64,000 nt of DNA. Origin: SZUA-320 sp963707875 (lineage in GTDB: Bacteria > Gemmatimonadota > Gemmatimonadetes > Gemmatimonadales > GWC2-71-9). Below the pieces are notes generated by a model, which saw only the letters and a program-made list of their open reading frames with translations, was not told where the DNA came from and made no database searches. A program made the translations under genes and the position numbers. The stretch covers positions 1,298,401 to 1,362,400 of the forward strand of contig CAVPRU010000001.1 of the NCBI GenBank assembly GCA_963707875.1, given 5' to 3'. Shown here piece by piece: positions 43,618 to 54,772 of this stretch; position 1 is the stretch's first letter, and the number at the start of each line of letters is the position of its first letter.

Positions 43618-44977
43618 ATGCGAAGGATCGTGATCATGGGAGCCGGCGGACGCGACTTCCACGATTTCAACGTCGTGTTCCGAGACGATCCGACGGTGCA
43701 GGTGGTCGCGTTCACGGCGGCACAGATCCCCGGGATCGACGACCGGCGGTATCCCGCCCGACCTGGCCGGACCGGGTCACGTCGACGGCATCCCGATCGT
43801 ATCCGAGGACGAGCTCGCCGATCTGGTGCGGCGAGAGCAGGTCGACGAGGTCGTGCTCGCCTACAGCGACCTCGCCCATGTCGACGTCATGCACAAGGCG
43901 TCGATCGCCATGGCGGCCGGAGCGGATTTCCGGCTGCTCGGTCCGGCGTCGACGATGCTCGAGAGCACGAAGCCGGTCATCGCCGTGTGCGCCACCAGGA
44001 CCGGCTGCGGGAAGTCCCAGACCAGCCGCTGGATCGGCACGCCACCTCATCGAGCACGGCCTGCGGGTTGCGCTCGTCCGCCACCCGATGCCCTACGGCG
44101 ACCTCGAGGCCATGCGGGTGCAGCGGTTCGCGACCCTGGACGACATCGACGCCGCCGACCCGACCGTCGAGGAGCGCGAAGAGTACGAGCGAACCGGTCC
44201 GCCACGGCATGACCGTGTTCGCCGGCGTCGACTACGAAGCGATCCTGCGCCGGGCCGAGGCCGAGGCCGACGTCGTCATCTGGGACGGCGGCAACAACGA
44301 CTTCCCCTTCTACCGCCCGGACCTGTTCATCACGGTGACCGACCCGCTCCGACCCGGCCACGAACTCGCCTACCACCCCGGTGAGGTCAACGTCCGAATG
44401 GCCGACGTCGTGGTGATCAACAAGGTCGATGCCGCGGCGCTCGTCGACGTCGCCGCGATCGCCGCCAACATCGAGACGCTCAACCCCGATGCGGCCATCG
44501 TGAAGACCGCATCGCCCGTCGAGCTCGGCCCGGGACCGTCGCTCGTCGGTCGGCGGGTCCTCGTCATCGAGGACGGACCGACCATCACCCACGGCGGGAT
44601 GCCGTATGGCGCGGGCACCGTTGCCGCCCTCGAGGCCGGGGCGACGGCGCTCGTCGACCCCCGCCCCTTCGCCGTCGGGTCGCTGGCCATGACGTTCGAG
44701 CGGTTCCCCCACATCACCAACGTGCTGCCCGCCATGGGCTACGGCGCCCGACCAACTCGACGACCTGGCGAGGACGGTCGCCGGGACGGACTGCGAGGTC
44801 GTCGTCACCGGCACCCCGATGGATCTCGGGCGGTCTGATCGACCTCACCCACCCCGTCCGCCACGCCAGCTATTCGCTGCGCGAGACCGGGGAGCCGAGC
44901 CTCACCGGCCTGCTTGCCCCCCACATCGCCGAATGGCTGGAGCGACGGGCCCCGGAGACGGTCGTCAACCCGAGGTG
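43618..44977 (+). CDS. Cyclic 2,3-diphosphoglycerate synthetase-like GTPase (several frameshifts)
   Basis: About 450 residues, the usual length of this family. The N-terminal Rossmann-like domain begins MRRIVIMGAGGRDFHDFNVVFRDD. A P-loop follows as VCATRTGCGKSQTSRW, then IWDGGNNDFPF, VVINKVDAAA and VIEDGPTITHGGMPYGAGTVAA. The C-terminal THPVRHASYSLRE completes the pattern. Breaks near 43750, 44038, 44200, 44750 and 44828 are consistent with indel errors. ATG 43618 is preceded by GGAGG (43606-43610). The archaeal prototype makes cyclic 2,3-diphosphoglycerate, a thermoprotectant; in bacteria the product is not established. Confidence 0.8.
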
Positions 44978-45098
44978 AACCCGGGTCCGATCCGGTCGGC
45001 GATCGTGACCTGTCGCCTCCCTCAGTCCGACGGCGAAACCGAGAGCCCGCTCGCTCGATCGGTACTCGACGTCGGGCAGCGCGCACCGGAGCTCGACC

Positions 45099-45638
45099 TC
45101 AGGACTCCCCGGCGGCCGCGACGGGATCTTCTTCGGCCCATCCATGGTGCATGCGTCCGTGGCCGGCATTCGCCGCCATGATGCCGCCGACGGTTCCGTC
45201 GGCCCAGGGCGCTCCGGGGATCCTCGAGGCGAGTTCCTCGTCGGTGAGCTCGGCGAGCAACGCGATCGTCTCGGCCCGAACCGCTTGGCCGATGCGCACC
45301 AGCTCGACGAACGACTTGCCACTGTGCTCGGCCTTCCATTCCTCGGTCCAGGCATGGATCGACGCCATGATCTCGTCCATCGACTGCGGAGAACCATCGC
45401 TGCGCAGGCGGGGCTCCAATCCCGGATCGCCCGAGACGTGCCGCCGGAACATCGCGTTCCAGTTCCGCTCGATCAGGGTGGTGTGCACGAAGTGGTCGGC
45501 GAAGGACCAGCGACTCTCGGGGTCGTGCTCACTGAACGTGCGCGGCGCGGTCAACTCCTCGACCGACATCGCCCCGAGTTTCTCGAGCAACCAGGCCCGA
45601 TCGCGGTTCAACGTGATCTCGATCTCGATGCGATTCAT
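45099..45638 (-). CDS. DinB-fold (ClbS/DfsB-like) protein
   Basis: A 179-residue four-helix-bundle protein: MNRIEIEITLNRDRAWLLEKL, then WSFADHFVHTTLIERNWNAMF (His positions expected to bind metal) and MAANAGHGRMHHGW near the end. The spacing of histidines resembles the DinB/YfiT-like superfamily, whose members are thiol transferases or unknown. It starts at ATG 45638; the longer open frame upstream has no coding look. Function unassigned beyond the fold. Confidence 0.75.
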   Translation of the reverse strand: MNRIEIEITLNRDRAWLLEKLGAMSVEELTAPRTFSEHDPESRWSFADHFVHTTLIERNWNAMFRRHVSGDPGLEPRLRSDGSPQSMDEIMASIHAWTEEWKAEHSGKSFVELVRIGQAVRAETIALLAELTDEELASRIPGAPWADGTVGGIMAANAGHGRMHHGWAEEDPVAAAGES

Positions 45639-45678
45639 GGACCGAACGTAGTCATCGTGACGACCCGGCGCCGCCGGA

Positions 45679-45894
45679 TCAACGATCGCGCCTCGGCTTC
45701 TGGTGCCGGAAGGCCGTCCAACCCCGGGCCCAACGACTCGTGGGTCGACCCCGCACCATGACGTAGCGCCCGATGCCGGCAAGCGCGAGACACGTCAACG
45801 CCGCCGGCGTGGAAACGAGGGCCAGGACGACGGCACCGACGAGTCCACCGATCATCAGGATCTTGGCGATCTCGGCAGTGGGGTCGGCGCTCAT
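45679..45894 (-). CDS. Small two-helix membrane protein
   Basis: A 71-residue frame with a strongly hydrophobic run (IAKILMIGGLVGAVVLALVSTPAALTCLALAGIG) and a basic tail rich in Arg. Codon style matches neighbours, but there is no recognised family. It could be a real small membrane protein or the end of a longer frameshifted gene. Confidence 0.4.
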   Translation of the reverse strand: MSADPTAEIAKILMIGGLVGAVVLALVSTPAALTCLALAGIGRYVMVRGRPTSRWARGWTAFRHQKPRRDR

Positions 45895-46519
45895 GTCCTG
45901 TCGACACTACGAGGTCGCCGCACTCCGAGACGGATCGGCAGATCGAGGCGACATCGTCGGCGAGGCCGACGTGACCCTGTGCGACCTCACGGTCGTCGTC
46001 GATCGCTCTCCATGTGGCACTCGATTGCGGGGTGGTCGTGCTGGGGAATCCACGCGACGGTCTCGGCCGCGGGTCTGCCGGCAGCGCACGGCGAAGGAAC
46101 CGTCGGGTCGGTCCGGGTGGGTCGTCGACCGTCCCAGGGTCGAATGCGGCCGCGAGTCGCCCCTCGAGGTCGTGGAGCCGGCGCCGGGATCGTTCGGTGT
46201 CCTCGCGAAGGTTCATCGCCTGCTCCCGATCGGCAACAGGGTCGGAGTACCAGCGAGACGGTTCATGAGAACACCTCCCGGATCGCCATCGCGGTCGGCG
46301 CCCTTCCACGTCGGCGAGGCGACAAGAGGACTTCCACGACCAAACGACTCCGATCCGAGTATCCGCCGGCCCGCCCGCAGGTATCAGGTCCATGGTCCAC
46401 GCCGGGATCCCCATGGTCGGGGTCGCTCGGTCAGAACCGCCGGATCTCGGCTGGCCCCTGCTCGGCGTCGTCGTCGCCCCAACGATTGCGCCCTCGGGCG
46501 TCCGGTCACTCGGGCGTCG
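45895..46519. other. Region without a confident gene
   Basis: A (-) frame starting at ATG 46216 (MNLREDTERSRRRLHDLEGRL) has a plausible ribosome site and a coiled-coil-like start, but soon loses coding character and overlaps the small membrane gene. It may be the start of a frameshifted small protein. Nothing else is supported here. Confidence 0.3.
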
Positions 46520-47168
46520 TCACGACTCCAGGAGACGTTGCAGAGTGCGGCCCGTGAGGGCGCCGACCGTGACCCCCATGGCCACGGCGGCGACCACCCC
46601 GATACCGGCGTGCGCCCAGCCTGGCCAATCATTGGGCGCCGAGGACAGCGCAGCGACAGGAATGCCGACGCCGATCAGCCACGCGGCCGGCGGTGACCCC
46701 GATCCAGCGCTGCGAGTGGGCCACGGTCGTCCGCAGCACGCGCCATTGGGCGTACCCCATCGAAGCGAGCGCGGCGCACCAGGCCGGAGCCAGCAGCACG
46801 ATCAGGGCCGGCGTGGGAGCGATGTTCGCGCCGAGCAAGGCGCTCCCTCCCATGCCGACGAACCAGGCGAACCCTGCCGCTCCGGCCGTGGCCACGATCC
46901 AGCGCCGGCCGTCGACGGAGGGCGCGTACCGGCCGAGAACACGCGCTTGCGTGATGCCGATGGCTGTCCCCTCGAGCACGCCCGCCAGCGTGAGCCCGAT
47001 CACGAGGTACGCGTCGGCCACCTCGATCGATGCCAAGGTCACCCCGGCTGCGGCCGGGGGAACGAATCCGATCAGCTCTCCGACCACGAACGCCATCGTC
47101 CACCGTCGACGAAGGCCTTCGAGACCCTGCCTCGGCGTATCGGATGTGGCGCTCACCGCGGTCGGCAC
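46520..47168 (-). CDS. Integral membrane protein (frameshift)
   Basis: About 215 residues with five or six hydrophobic segments (MAFVVGELIGFVPPAAAGVTLASIE, AYLVIGLTLAGVLEGTAIG, IVATAGAAGFAWFVGMGG, ALIVLLAPAWCAALASMG). The frame breaks near 46690; the joined frame continues WLIGVGIPVAALSSAPNDW and closes with GALTGRTLQRLLES at TGA 46520-46522. No family recognised. The minisatellite starts 100 bases upstream of its start. Confidence 0.65.
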
Positions 47169-47267
47169 GACACGATCACCGCCCGCTGGGCTCGCGACTC
47201 GCTCGCGTCGTCACCGAGCATCGCTGCGCGAAGGAACCCGCCACCACGGAGTTGGCGATGCTCATGC

Positions 47268-47420
47268 TCTGCCGAGGTCCGTGGTCTGCCGAGGTCCGTG
47301 GTCTGCCGAGGTCCGTGGTCTGCCGATGTCCGTGGTCTGCCGATGTCCGTGGTCTGCCGATGTCCGTGGTCTGCCGATGTCCGCGGTCTGCCGATGTCCG
47401 TGGTCTGCCGATGTCCATGG
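47268..47420. repeat. 17-bp tandem minisatellite, 9 copies
   Basis: Nine head-to-tail copies of TCTGCCGATGTCCGTGG. The first three copies read GAGG instead of GATG; copy 7 has CGCGG and copy 9 has CCATGG. There are no gaps. It lies between a (-) membrane gene and the LuxR gene. Because 17 is not a multiple of three, any frame across it repeats a 17-residue block, so the open frames there are artefacts. No spacers, so not CRISPR. Confidence 0.95.
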
Positions 47421-47546
47421 TCTGAGCCTCCCGCCGATCTCCCACCAGGCCCAGGGCCGTTCGGCCCGGGGCGTGCGAACCGGCCTGCCCCGTCGCCGGA
47501 CCGGCGCCCGGCGATGCGGCTACCGTCGGAGCGAGGGCAGTGAGTC

Positions 47547-49210
47547 ATGGAAATCGCCGAGCTTTTGGACCGTGGACGAGCAGCGTTCGCCACGTACTCG
47601 TGGTCGGAGGCGTACGACGCACTCGGGCGGGCCGAACTGAACAAGTCGTCGGAGCCCGCAGACCTCGAACTGCTCGCAACCGCGGCCTACCTGACCGGCC
47701 ACGACGTCGAGAGCACCGTGGCCTGGACGTGGGCCCACCGAGCGTGGCACGAGCGAGGTGACGAGCAGCGAGCGGCCCGCTGCGCGTTCTGGCTCGGCTT
47801 CGGGCTGGTGCAGCGAGGGGAGATGGCCCAGGGCGGCGGCTGGCTGGCCCGAGCCGGGCGACTCGTCGAGGAGTACGAGCTGGACACGGTGGAACGCGGC
47901 TATCTCCTGGTGCCACAGGGCCTCGTTGCGATGGGGTCCGGGGAACCCGACACCGCCCTCGCCCGTTTCGCCGAAGCCGAGTCGCTGGCCCGTCGCTTCG
48001 ACGACCGGGATCTGTCAACGCTCGGTCGGCTGGGACAAGGCCAGGCCCTGCTGTGCCTGGGACGGATCGCCGAGGGCCTGCACCGGTTCGACGAGGCCAT
48101 GGTGGCGGTGACCGCAGGCGAGACCTCACCGGTGATCTCCGGTCTCGTCTACTGCCGCGGTCATCGACAGCTGCCACCAGGTGTTCGACCTGCGTCGCGC
48201 CCGAGAGTGGACGACGGCTCTCGATCGGTGGTGCGAGCAACAACCCGGTCTGGTGCCGTATCGGGGGCAGTGCCTGGTTCACCGGTCCCAGGTCCTCCAG
48301 ATCCGCGGCCAGTGGGTCGATGCGGTCGCCGCCGCCGAGCGGGCAGTGCGCTGGTTGAACGATCCGCCTCACCCCGCAGTGGGGATGGCGCACTATCAGC
48401 TCGGTGAGCTGCACCGCCTGCGGGGTGAGTGGTCGCAAGCCGAGGTCGCCTTCCGCCGAGCCCACGCCGCCGGCCGGGACCCTCATCCAGGTCTCGCCAT
48501 GCTCCGCCTCGCCCAGGGACGCTCCGAGGCCGCGGCCGCCGCCATCGAGTCCGCGCTCGGGTCTGCCGTGGACCGGGTGTCTCTCGCTCTGTTGTTGCCG
48601 GCCTTCGCCGAGATCATGCTGGCGGTCGGGCGGCCCGACGACGGCCGGGCTGCGGCCGACGAACTCGCCGAACTGGCCGAACTCGGACCCTCGGGGATGC
48701 TCGGTGCGCTCGCGAACCAGACCGAGGGGGCCCTGTTGCTGGCCTGCGGTGAGCCCCGAGCCGCGCTCGGCCCGCTCCGGGTTGCGCTCGGCGCCTGGCA
48801 GGAGCTGGACGCGCGCCTACGAGGCGGCACGGGTTCGGATGTGGATCGCCGACACCTGTCGCCAACTGAACGATGGAGATCGCGCCGAGCTGGAATGTGA
48901 CGCGGCTCGCAACGTGTTCGAGACGCTCGGGGCAGGACCCGCTTTGGCCCAGCTCGATGGGATGCTGGCCGACCAGCTCTCCACCGCGAACGAAGTCGGC
49001 CGCGAGTCGGGCCGGGACCGGGCGATCACCGACCGGGAGCTGCAGGTGTTGCGGCTCGCTGCTGTCGGGCGCACCAATCGGGAGATCGCCGGCGAACTGG
49101 CGATCAGCGAGAAGACCGTCGAGCGTCACCTGGGCAACATCTTCACCAAATTGGGCGTGGCGAACCGAACGGCCGCCTCGGCCCGGGCCCACGCCCAGGG
49201 TCTGCTGTAG
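47547..49210 (+). CDS. LuxR-type regulator with TPR-like sensor region (frameshifts)
   Basis: About 555 residues. Nearly all of it is helical-repeat/TPR-like (EPADLELLATAAYLTGHDVESTVAW, GYLLVPQGLVAMGSGEPDTALARFAEAE, HYQLGELHRLRGEWSQAEVAFRRAHAAG). The C-terminal 65 residues form a LuxR HTH: LTDRELQVLRLAAVGRTNREIAGELAISEKTVERHLGNIFTKLGVANRTAA (first residues ITDREL in the sequence). Breaks near 48158 and 48815 are repaired by joining frames. The likely partner is the methyltransferase immediately downstream, as in similar actinobacterial LuxR-methyltransferase pairs. Confidence 0.85.
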
Positions 49211-49347
49211 CGAGACTCGTCCTGCTGCCCGACCGTCGTGGGGGTTCTCCCTCATGACCGACCCTCGGAACTTGGCGGATTCTCCCGAAGTCGACGGGCT
49301 CTTCCCGTGCGAGCGTTGCCTCCATCGACCATCGAGGAGGAATCGCC

Positions 49348-50163
49348 ATGAGTACTCGACCCCGCACGTCCCTCTACGAGAGGTACCTGGCCGACGCCGC
49401 CCAGAACTACGAACGCCACTTCGTACCGGCCATCGGTTTGCCGGTCGCCCGTCGACTCATCGCAACCGCACGCCCCGCGTCGGGCGAGCGAGTGCTCGAC
49501 ATCGCCTGCGGAACCGGGATCGCGGCCCGCCTCGCTCTCGGTGCCGTTGGCAACGCCGGCATCGTCGCCGGCCTCGACGCCAACCCCGGCATGCTCGACG
49601 TGGCCACGCGTACGGGCCCCGAGAGCATCGAGTGGTACCAGGCACCGGCGGAGGACATGCCGCTACCCGACGCCGCCTTCGACCTCGTGCTCTGTTCCAT
49701 GGGGATGCAGTTCTTCCCCGACAGGGCCCGGGCCCTCGGCGAGACGCGCCGGGTACTCGCTCCGGGCGGACGGGCAGTCTGGTGCACACCCGGGCCGACG
49801 CCGCCCCTGTTCGAGGCGATCGACCGGGCCCTCACCTCGCACCTCGGGCCGGGTGCATCGATGTTCGTGCACGCGGTGTTCTCGCTTCACGACGCCGACG
49901 AGGCGAGGGCCCTGATGGACTTGGCAGGCTTCGACCGAGTCGAGATCGAGACCACGTCGGTTCCGCTTCGGGTGGCTCCGCCGGCCGACTTCTTCTGGCA
50001 GTACGTCCAGAGCACCCCGCTGGCCACGGCGGTGGCCGACATCGGCGAGCCGGCACGGGCTGCCCTGGAGGCCGAGGTCGTCGAGCGCTGCGCACCATTC
50101 GTGGACGGCGACGGGTCGGTCATGCAACCCGGCCTGCTCATCGCCACCGGTCAGCGGGCGTGA
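49348..50163 (+). CDS. Class I SAM-dependent methyltransferase (UbiE-like)
   Basis: A 271-residue enzyme. Motif I VLDIACGTGIAARLAL binds SAM; GLDANPGMLDVA, FDLVLCSMGMQFFPDRARALGETRRVLAPGG complete the fold. The N-terminus LYERYLADAAQNYERHFVPAIG is typical of methyltransferases placed after TPR-LuxR regulators in actinobacteria. GAGGAGG lies just before ATG 49348. Substrate unknown. Probably controlled by the upstream regulator. Confidence 0.9.
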   Translation: MSTRPRTSLYERYLADAAQNYERHFVPAIGLPVARRLIATARPASGERVLDIACGTGIAARLALGAVGNAGIVAGLDANPGMLDVATRTGPESIEWYQAPAEDMPLPDAAFDLVLCSMGMQFFPDRARALGETRRVLAPGGRAVWCTPGPTPPLFEAIDRALTSHLGPGASMFVHAVFSLHDADEARALMDLAGFDRVEIETTSVPLRVAPPADFFWQYVQSTPLATAVADIGEPARAALEAEVVERCAPFVDGDGSVMQPGLLIATGQRA

Positions 50164-50210
50164 TGCGCCCCATCCAGAGACCGCCACACTCACTCGTGAT
50201 CGTGGGTGAT

Positions 50211-51114
50211 TCACGACGGACCGTTCTCGGTCATCGAGGCGATGGTGGCGACGATCTGGTCGAGCACGAGCTGGTTCGGCTGGGGCGGTACCGGCCTGGT
50301 GGGCACCTCACGCAGCAGCTCGAACGCACGGTCGATCTGGCTCGGCGCCGATGGTCGGGCCGTGGCAGGTGGCGATCGTGGTCGGCGCCAGCCGCTCGAT
50401 CGCCGCGCACGCCGCCGGCGAAGCGCTGCCGCGTCGAGCATCGTCACCCACGGGCTGTTCCAGGCCTGGAAGGTCTGGAAGCCCTCGGTCCAGGCCTCGG
50501 GGTCGAGCTCGTCGACGAAGGCGGTCGGGCCGGCCACCGGGGTGGCGTAGCAGTCCGAGGCCCAGTACACGCCGGTCGTCGGGTCGAAGAGACCACGGGT
50601 CGTCGGCGAGTCGTAGAGCGGCGGTCGGATGGCGGCCAGGGTGCGGTCGCCGACGTCGAGCGTCTCGCCGTCGTTCAACCAGCGCCAGCGCATCGGGGGC
50701 ACGTCGAGACGGTCGACCGCGATCCGATCGCAGAGGAACCAGCTGGCGACGAGCGTCGCGTTCGGGCAGGCGTCCATCACCTCGTGCACGTTGCCGTAGT
50801 GGTCGACGTCGTCGTGGCTGACGAACACCCAGCGGACGTCCTCGGGCTCGACGAGACCGAACAGGTCGTCGAGATAGCCGGCCCGGTTGAGCGGGGTGCC
50901 GGTGTCGACCACGATCGGTTCGGCGCCGCGGATCAGCATCGAGTTCATGTGCACGGCGCCCGGCGCACCGGGCGGAGCGTAGGTGTCGTGGATCACGAAC
51001 GTCTCGGGCGCGATCTCGATCGGAGCGAGCCGCCCGTGTCGCGCGTCGCTGCCGAGCGCGCTGCGGTCGGTCGCGGTTCGATAGGGGTGGGTGGTGCGGT
51101 TCGGTGAGTGTCAT
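50211..51114 (-). CDS. Metallo-beta-lactamase-fold protein, ODP-like (frameshifts)
   Basis: About 300 residues. FVSHDDVDHYGNVHEV replaces the second His of HxHxDH with Asp; flavodiiron (ODP) relatives carry Glu there. Later NATLVASWFLCDRI, PPLYDSPTTRGLFDPTTGVYWASDCY and TIATCHGPTIG (final His) follow ODP-type order. ATG 51114 (MTLTEPHHPP) is taken as start after correcting a break near 51085; further breaks lie near 50420 and 50340. Diiron or dizinc oxidoreductase or hydrolase activity is possible. No flavodoxin domain is attached. Confidence 0.75.
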
Positions 51115-51251
51115 GACCTCCATCGTCGGGATCCGACGCCGCGGCCACCATCCCGCATCGCCACGATGTTCGGCCGGCCACGGCTGGGAGCGAGGCACCC
51201 CCAGCGATCTGGGATAGCGCCCGTGCCGACGAACGGAGCGAGAATGACGGG

Positions 51252-52390
51252 ATGCTCAGTGCGCTCACCGCGGAACGGGTCCGTCGAGACGTCGAGGTCG
51301 TCGCCGCCGCCGGGCTCGACCTCCCGACCTTCCTGGCCGAGGTCGACGTCTCCGTGCGCCGTGTGCTGCGCCCGGCCGCCACCTGCGTCGCCACCGTCGA
51401 CCCGACGACGTCGCTGCTCACGAGCACCTACAAGTTCGGCGATCTCTACGGCAACGACGACCACGACCTCGAGTGGGGTCTGATCGAGTACGGCGGTGAC
51501 GAACCGACCTCGTTCATCGACGTTGCGGCAACGCCCGGCCGGGCCGTCGGCATGCACATCGTGACCGGCGGCGACCTCGACCGCTCGACTCGGCTCCGCG
51601 ACTGCATCAAGCCGTACTACGGCTACGGCGACGAGTTGCGTCTGATGGCCTGTGTCGACGGTCGCATGTGGGGTGCGCTCGCGTTCTTCCGAGATCCCGA
51701 CGACGACCCGTTCGACGAGGCCGACGTCGAGTTCGCGTCGACGCTGTCGACCATGCTCGCGAACGGCTTCCGCCTCGGTCTGCTCAGCAGCGTGGGCTCG
51801 CAGCCGCTCGACCGCGTCCTGAGTGGGCCGGCGGTGATCATCGTCGACGCGCACGACCAGATGAGCCAGATCAGCGTCGGTGCCGAGGAACGTCTCCGCC
51901 AGGTGATGGCTCAGCGATCACAGCGCCAGCCCGATCGGAACCATTGCGGCGCTCGTCGCGAGCGCCCGGCGCTTCGCCCAAGGGCAACGTGCCGACGGTG
52001 CCGCGTGGTCGGTTGCGGTTGCACGACGGGACCTGGGTGGTGCTCCAGGCATCGCCGATGGCCGCCCGCGACGGGGTGACCGGTGACGTGGTGATCACGA
52101 TCGAGGACGCCCGACCGCCCGAGATCATTCCGCTCGTCGTCGAGGCGTTCGGTCTGACCGCCCGCGAACGTGACGTGACCCAACTCGTGCTGCAGGGTGC
52201 CGAGACGAAGGACATCGCAGCGGCGCTCCACCTGTCGGCGTACACGGTGCAGGACCACCTCAAGTCGATCTTCGCCAAGGCAGACGTCCGCAGCCGGCGC
52301 GAGCTGATGGGGAAGATCTTCTTCGACCAGTATCAGCCCCGATTCGGCCAGGAGATCGCCCCGAGCGGCTGGTTCCAGCCCATCACGTGA
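51252..52390 (+). CDS. LuxR-type regulator with GAF-like sensor (frameshifts)
   Basis: About 380 residues. The N-terminal GAF-like domain has CVATVDPTTSLLTSTYKFGDLYGND and a long helical linker. The C-terminal HTH is FGLTARERDVTQLVLQGAETKDIAAALHLSAYTVQDHLKSIFAKADVRSRREL. The frame breaks near 51910 and again near 51990; joining frames gives one protein. The MBL-fold gene is divergent 137 bases upstream and is a plausible target. Confidence 0.82.
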
Positions 52391-52556
52391 GCGTCGGCGG
52401 TCGACGAACCGCTCCATTCCGGTTGGGTCGAAACCCTGTGCGACGTCCTCTCGTCTGACCAGAGGACTCCGAAACCGGCGGGCCACTCCCGACCCAGCCC
52501 CCACGTGGCGGGGCCATTCCACGAACCGGCAGCTCTCGGTCGAGCGGACGATCTTG

Positions 52557-54772
52557 TCAGTCGGGCATCGCAAGCGCGGTGACCACGGGTCGACCGTCGG
52601 TCGCCCTCGTCCCAACGATGACGGTGTCGGCAACCACCGGCCCGAACGTCAGGGCGCTGAAGATCCCGCTGTCGGGGCCGAAGAGGTCCTCCTGGGCGTG
52701 GTCCCCGACCGACGTGCCGTCGGTCCCGACAGCGATGAGGAACGGCCCACCGAAGATGCCATCGAAGAACACACCGTCGGGGCCGACGACCCCGGGGGCC
52801 GAGGTCTGGCGGAACCCCGGCGGGTCGTAGGTCCAGCGTTGGGATCCATCGTCGAGACCGAAGGCGAAGAGCGCGCCGTCGGCGTCGCGCGATCACGGTG
52901 TCGCCGCCGATCGTCAGGCTTCGGAGGTCATCGGGGGAGTCGGCATCGTCGGAGCGACCGACTCGAGTCCACATTGGCGAGAGAAGACCATCGTCGATGC
53001 GAAGTCCGACCATCGTGCCGACGACCCCGTCGTCGGTCGGATCGCCGCGAGTGGTCAAGACCACGGTGGCCGGCGATGTCCCACTCGCGACGATGGCGGC
53101 GGCACGGTCACTGACCGTGCGTCCGGGGATGGAGACCTCATGGCGCACCGCACCCGTGGCGGGGTCGAGGAGCACGGCGTCGATCCCAGGTCGGTCGGCG
53201 GCCTCCTCCGCCCAGACGATCCAGCCGTCGGCGACAGCGACCTCCTCCATTCCCCGACGGGAACGATGGTGGGTCCAGGCCAGTTCCGGCGAGTCGGTGC
53301 CGGCGTCCCAACCCCAGACCGTACGTCCATCGGTGTACACGACCGTCGTTCCGACGTGCCGGGCCGAATACCGGCACGAGGTGAACCGCTGTTGTCCCTC
53401 GCCGGCGGACCCCAGGTCGCCTCGTCTGGTCCCGCCGGCGGCATCGAGGATGGCGAGGGAGGCCCCGCCGTTGTCGGGATCATCGAGCGGGCCGCCTTCC
53501 CGACCGACCACGGCGATGCGTCCATCTCCCAGCGGCACTGCGGGGCACCTCGTGTCGACGCCGCCGATGCGCCACACCTCTGATCCGTTCGTGACATCGA
53601 GCGCAACCAGCACGCCCTCGCCGCTCTCGGCATCGCTCGCATGCACGAGCACGTGTCCGGCATCATCGAGGACCTCGCCCGGTTCCATCGTCTCGAGACC
53701 CTCGAGTTCGGTGAGCCACCGGACCGCTTCGCCCGGGTCGACCGCGCCGGCTCCCGGTGCCCCGCCGACCGCCCCCGAGCTCCCGAGTGCGAAGCGAAGT
53801 TGCATGTCGACCGCGACGTCGGCGTACGAGGCATCGCCGGTCGTCGCCACGTCGAGCACACAGCCATCGAGCATCGCTGCGTCTGTCACACCGGCGGTTC
53901 GACAGATCAGTTCGGCCTCGGCACGCTCCGCTGGATCGATGTCGGCGAGCGTGCGCTCGCGACCGGGGAAGGCGCGATCGGTGAAGGTTGCGGTCGATGC
54001 TCCGTCTGCGTAGTCGAACAGCGAGGAGGCGTCGCTGACGCGCCAGCTCTCGACGACGCTGCTGTACAGGGTGTCGTAGTCCGGCGCGTCTTCGAACGAC
54101 TGACCGTCACGCGTTCGGACATCGTCGGCTCGGTCGGCGTTGGCCGTGCCCAGAAGACCGTCGGCCAGATCCCGACGGCCGGGAGCCAACTCGATCACGA
54201 GGCTCAGAGAAGCCGAATGCACGACCACGGTCACCCGCGACCCGTCGACCCACTCGATGACGATCTCGTTGCTATCGGTGAGTGCCGCTCGACCGTCGCC
54301 GACGAGAACGGAGAACTCCTGTGAGAGTTCCACGATGCGACCGTCGCGTCGGCGCCAGGTAGCCCACCGCCGAGGTGCGATCGAGAGTCACCATGAATCG
54401 GCTGCCATCGACGAGTACGGCGACGGCGGTGGCAGCAGAGACCTGGGTGCCAACCGGCTCCATGCGGACCTGTACTTCGAGATCATCGGCGAGAACCAAC
54501 GTCATCTCTCCGGCTGCCTGCACGTCGTAGCGACGATCGTCGAAGGTCCGAAGGTGGGGATCGCCGTGGAGACCCGGGCAGTCGTCGCACGGTTCGGGCG
54601 GAGCCGGCGGATCACATGTGTCTGGTTCGGCTCCCTGCGCCATCGAGAGAATCGGTTCTTCCGTCTCGGAGTCGTCGCACGAGGGCGGAGGATTCTCGGA
54701 CAGACAGGACGTGAGCGTGAACAGCAGCATGGCCAGGATCCCGAAGGGCACGATCCGGTTCGATGTCGTCAT
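52557..54772 (-). CDS. Lipoprotein with vWF type D domain and PQQ-like beta-propeller (frameshifts)
   Basis: About 735 residues. The lipobox LLFTLTSC at residues 16-23 predicts a lipid anchor. A vWD domain follows: CPGLHGDPHLRTFDDRRYDVQAAGEMTLVL, later IELAPGRRDLADGLLGTANADRADD. The second half consists of PQQ/WD-like blades (GVLVALDVTNGSEVWRIGG, VVYTDGRTVWGWDAG, FAFGLDDGSQRWTYDPPG, VIVGTRATDGRPVVTAL). Breaks near 54345 and 52890. Its start overlaps the PrsW gene stop (ATGA). A surface protein, perhaps processed or sensed by that protease. Confidence 0.82.

Noticed and set aside
47268..47420. CRISPR array
   Set aside because: Units are contiguous with no spacers and no cas genes are in view.
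47030..47640. Open frames running through the minisatellite on both strands
   Set aside because: The 17-bp unit is not a multiple of three and lacks stops in several frames, so open frames arise automatically; no start or family support.
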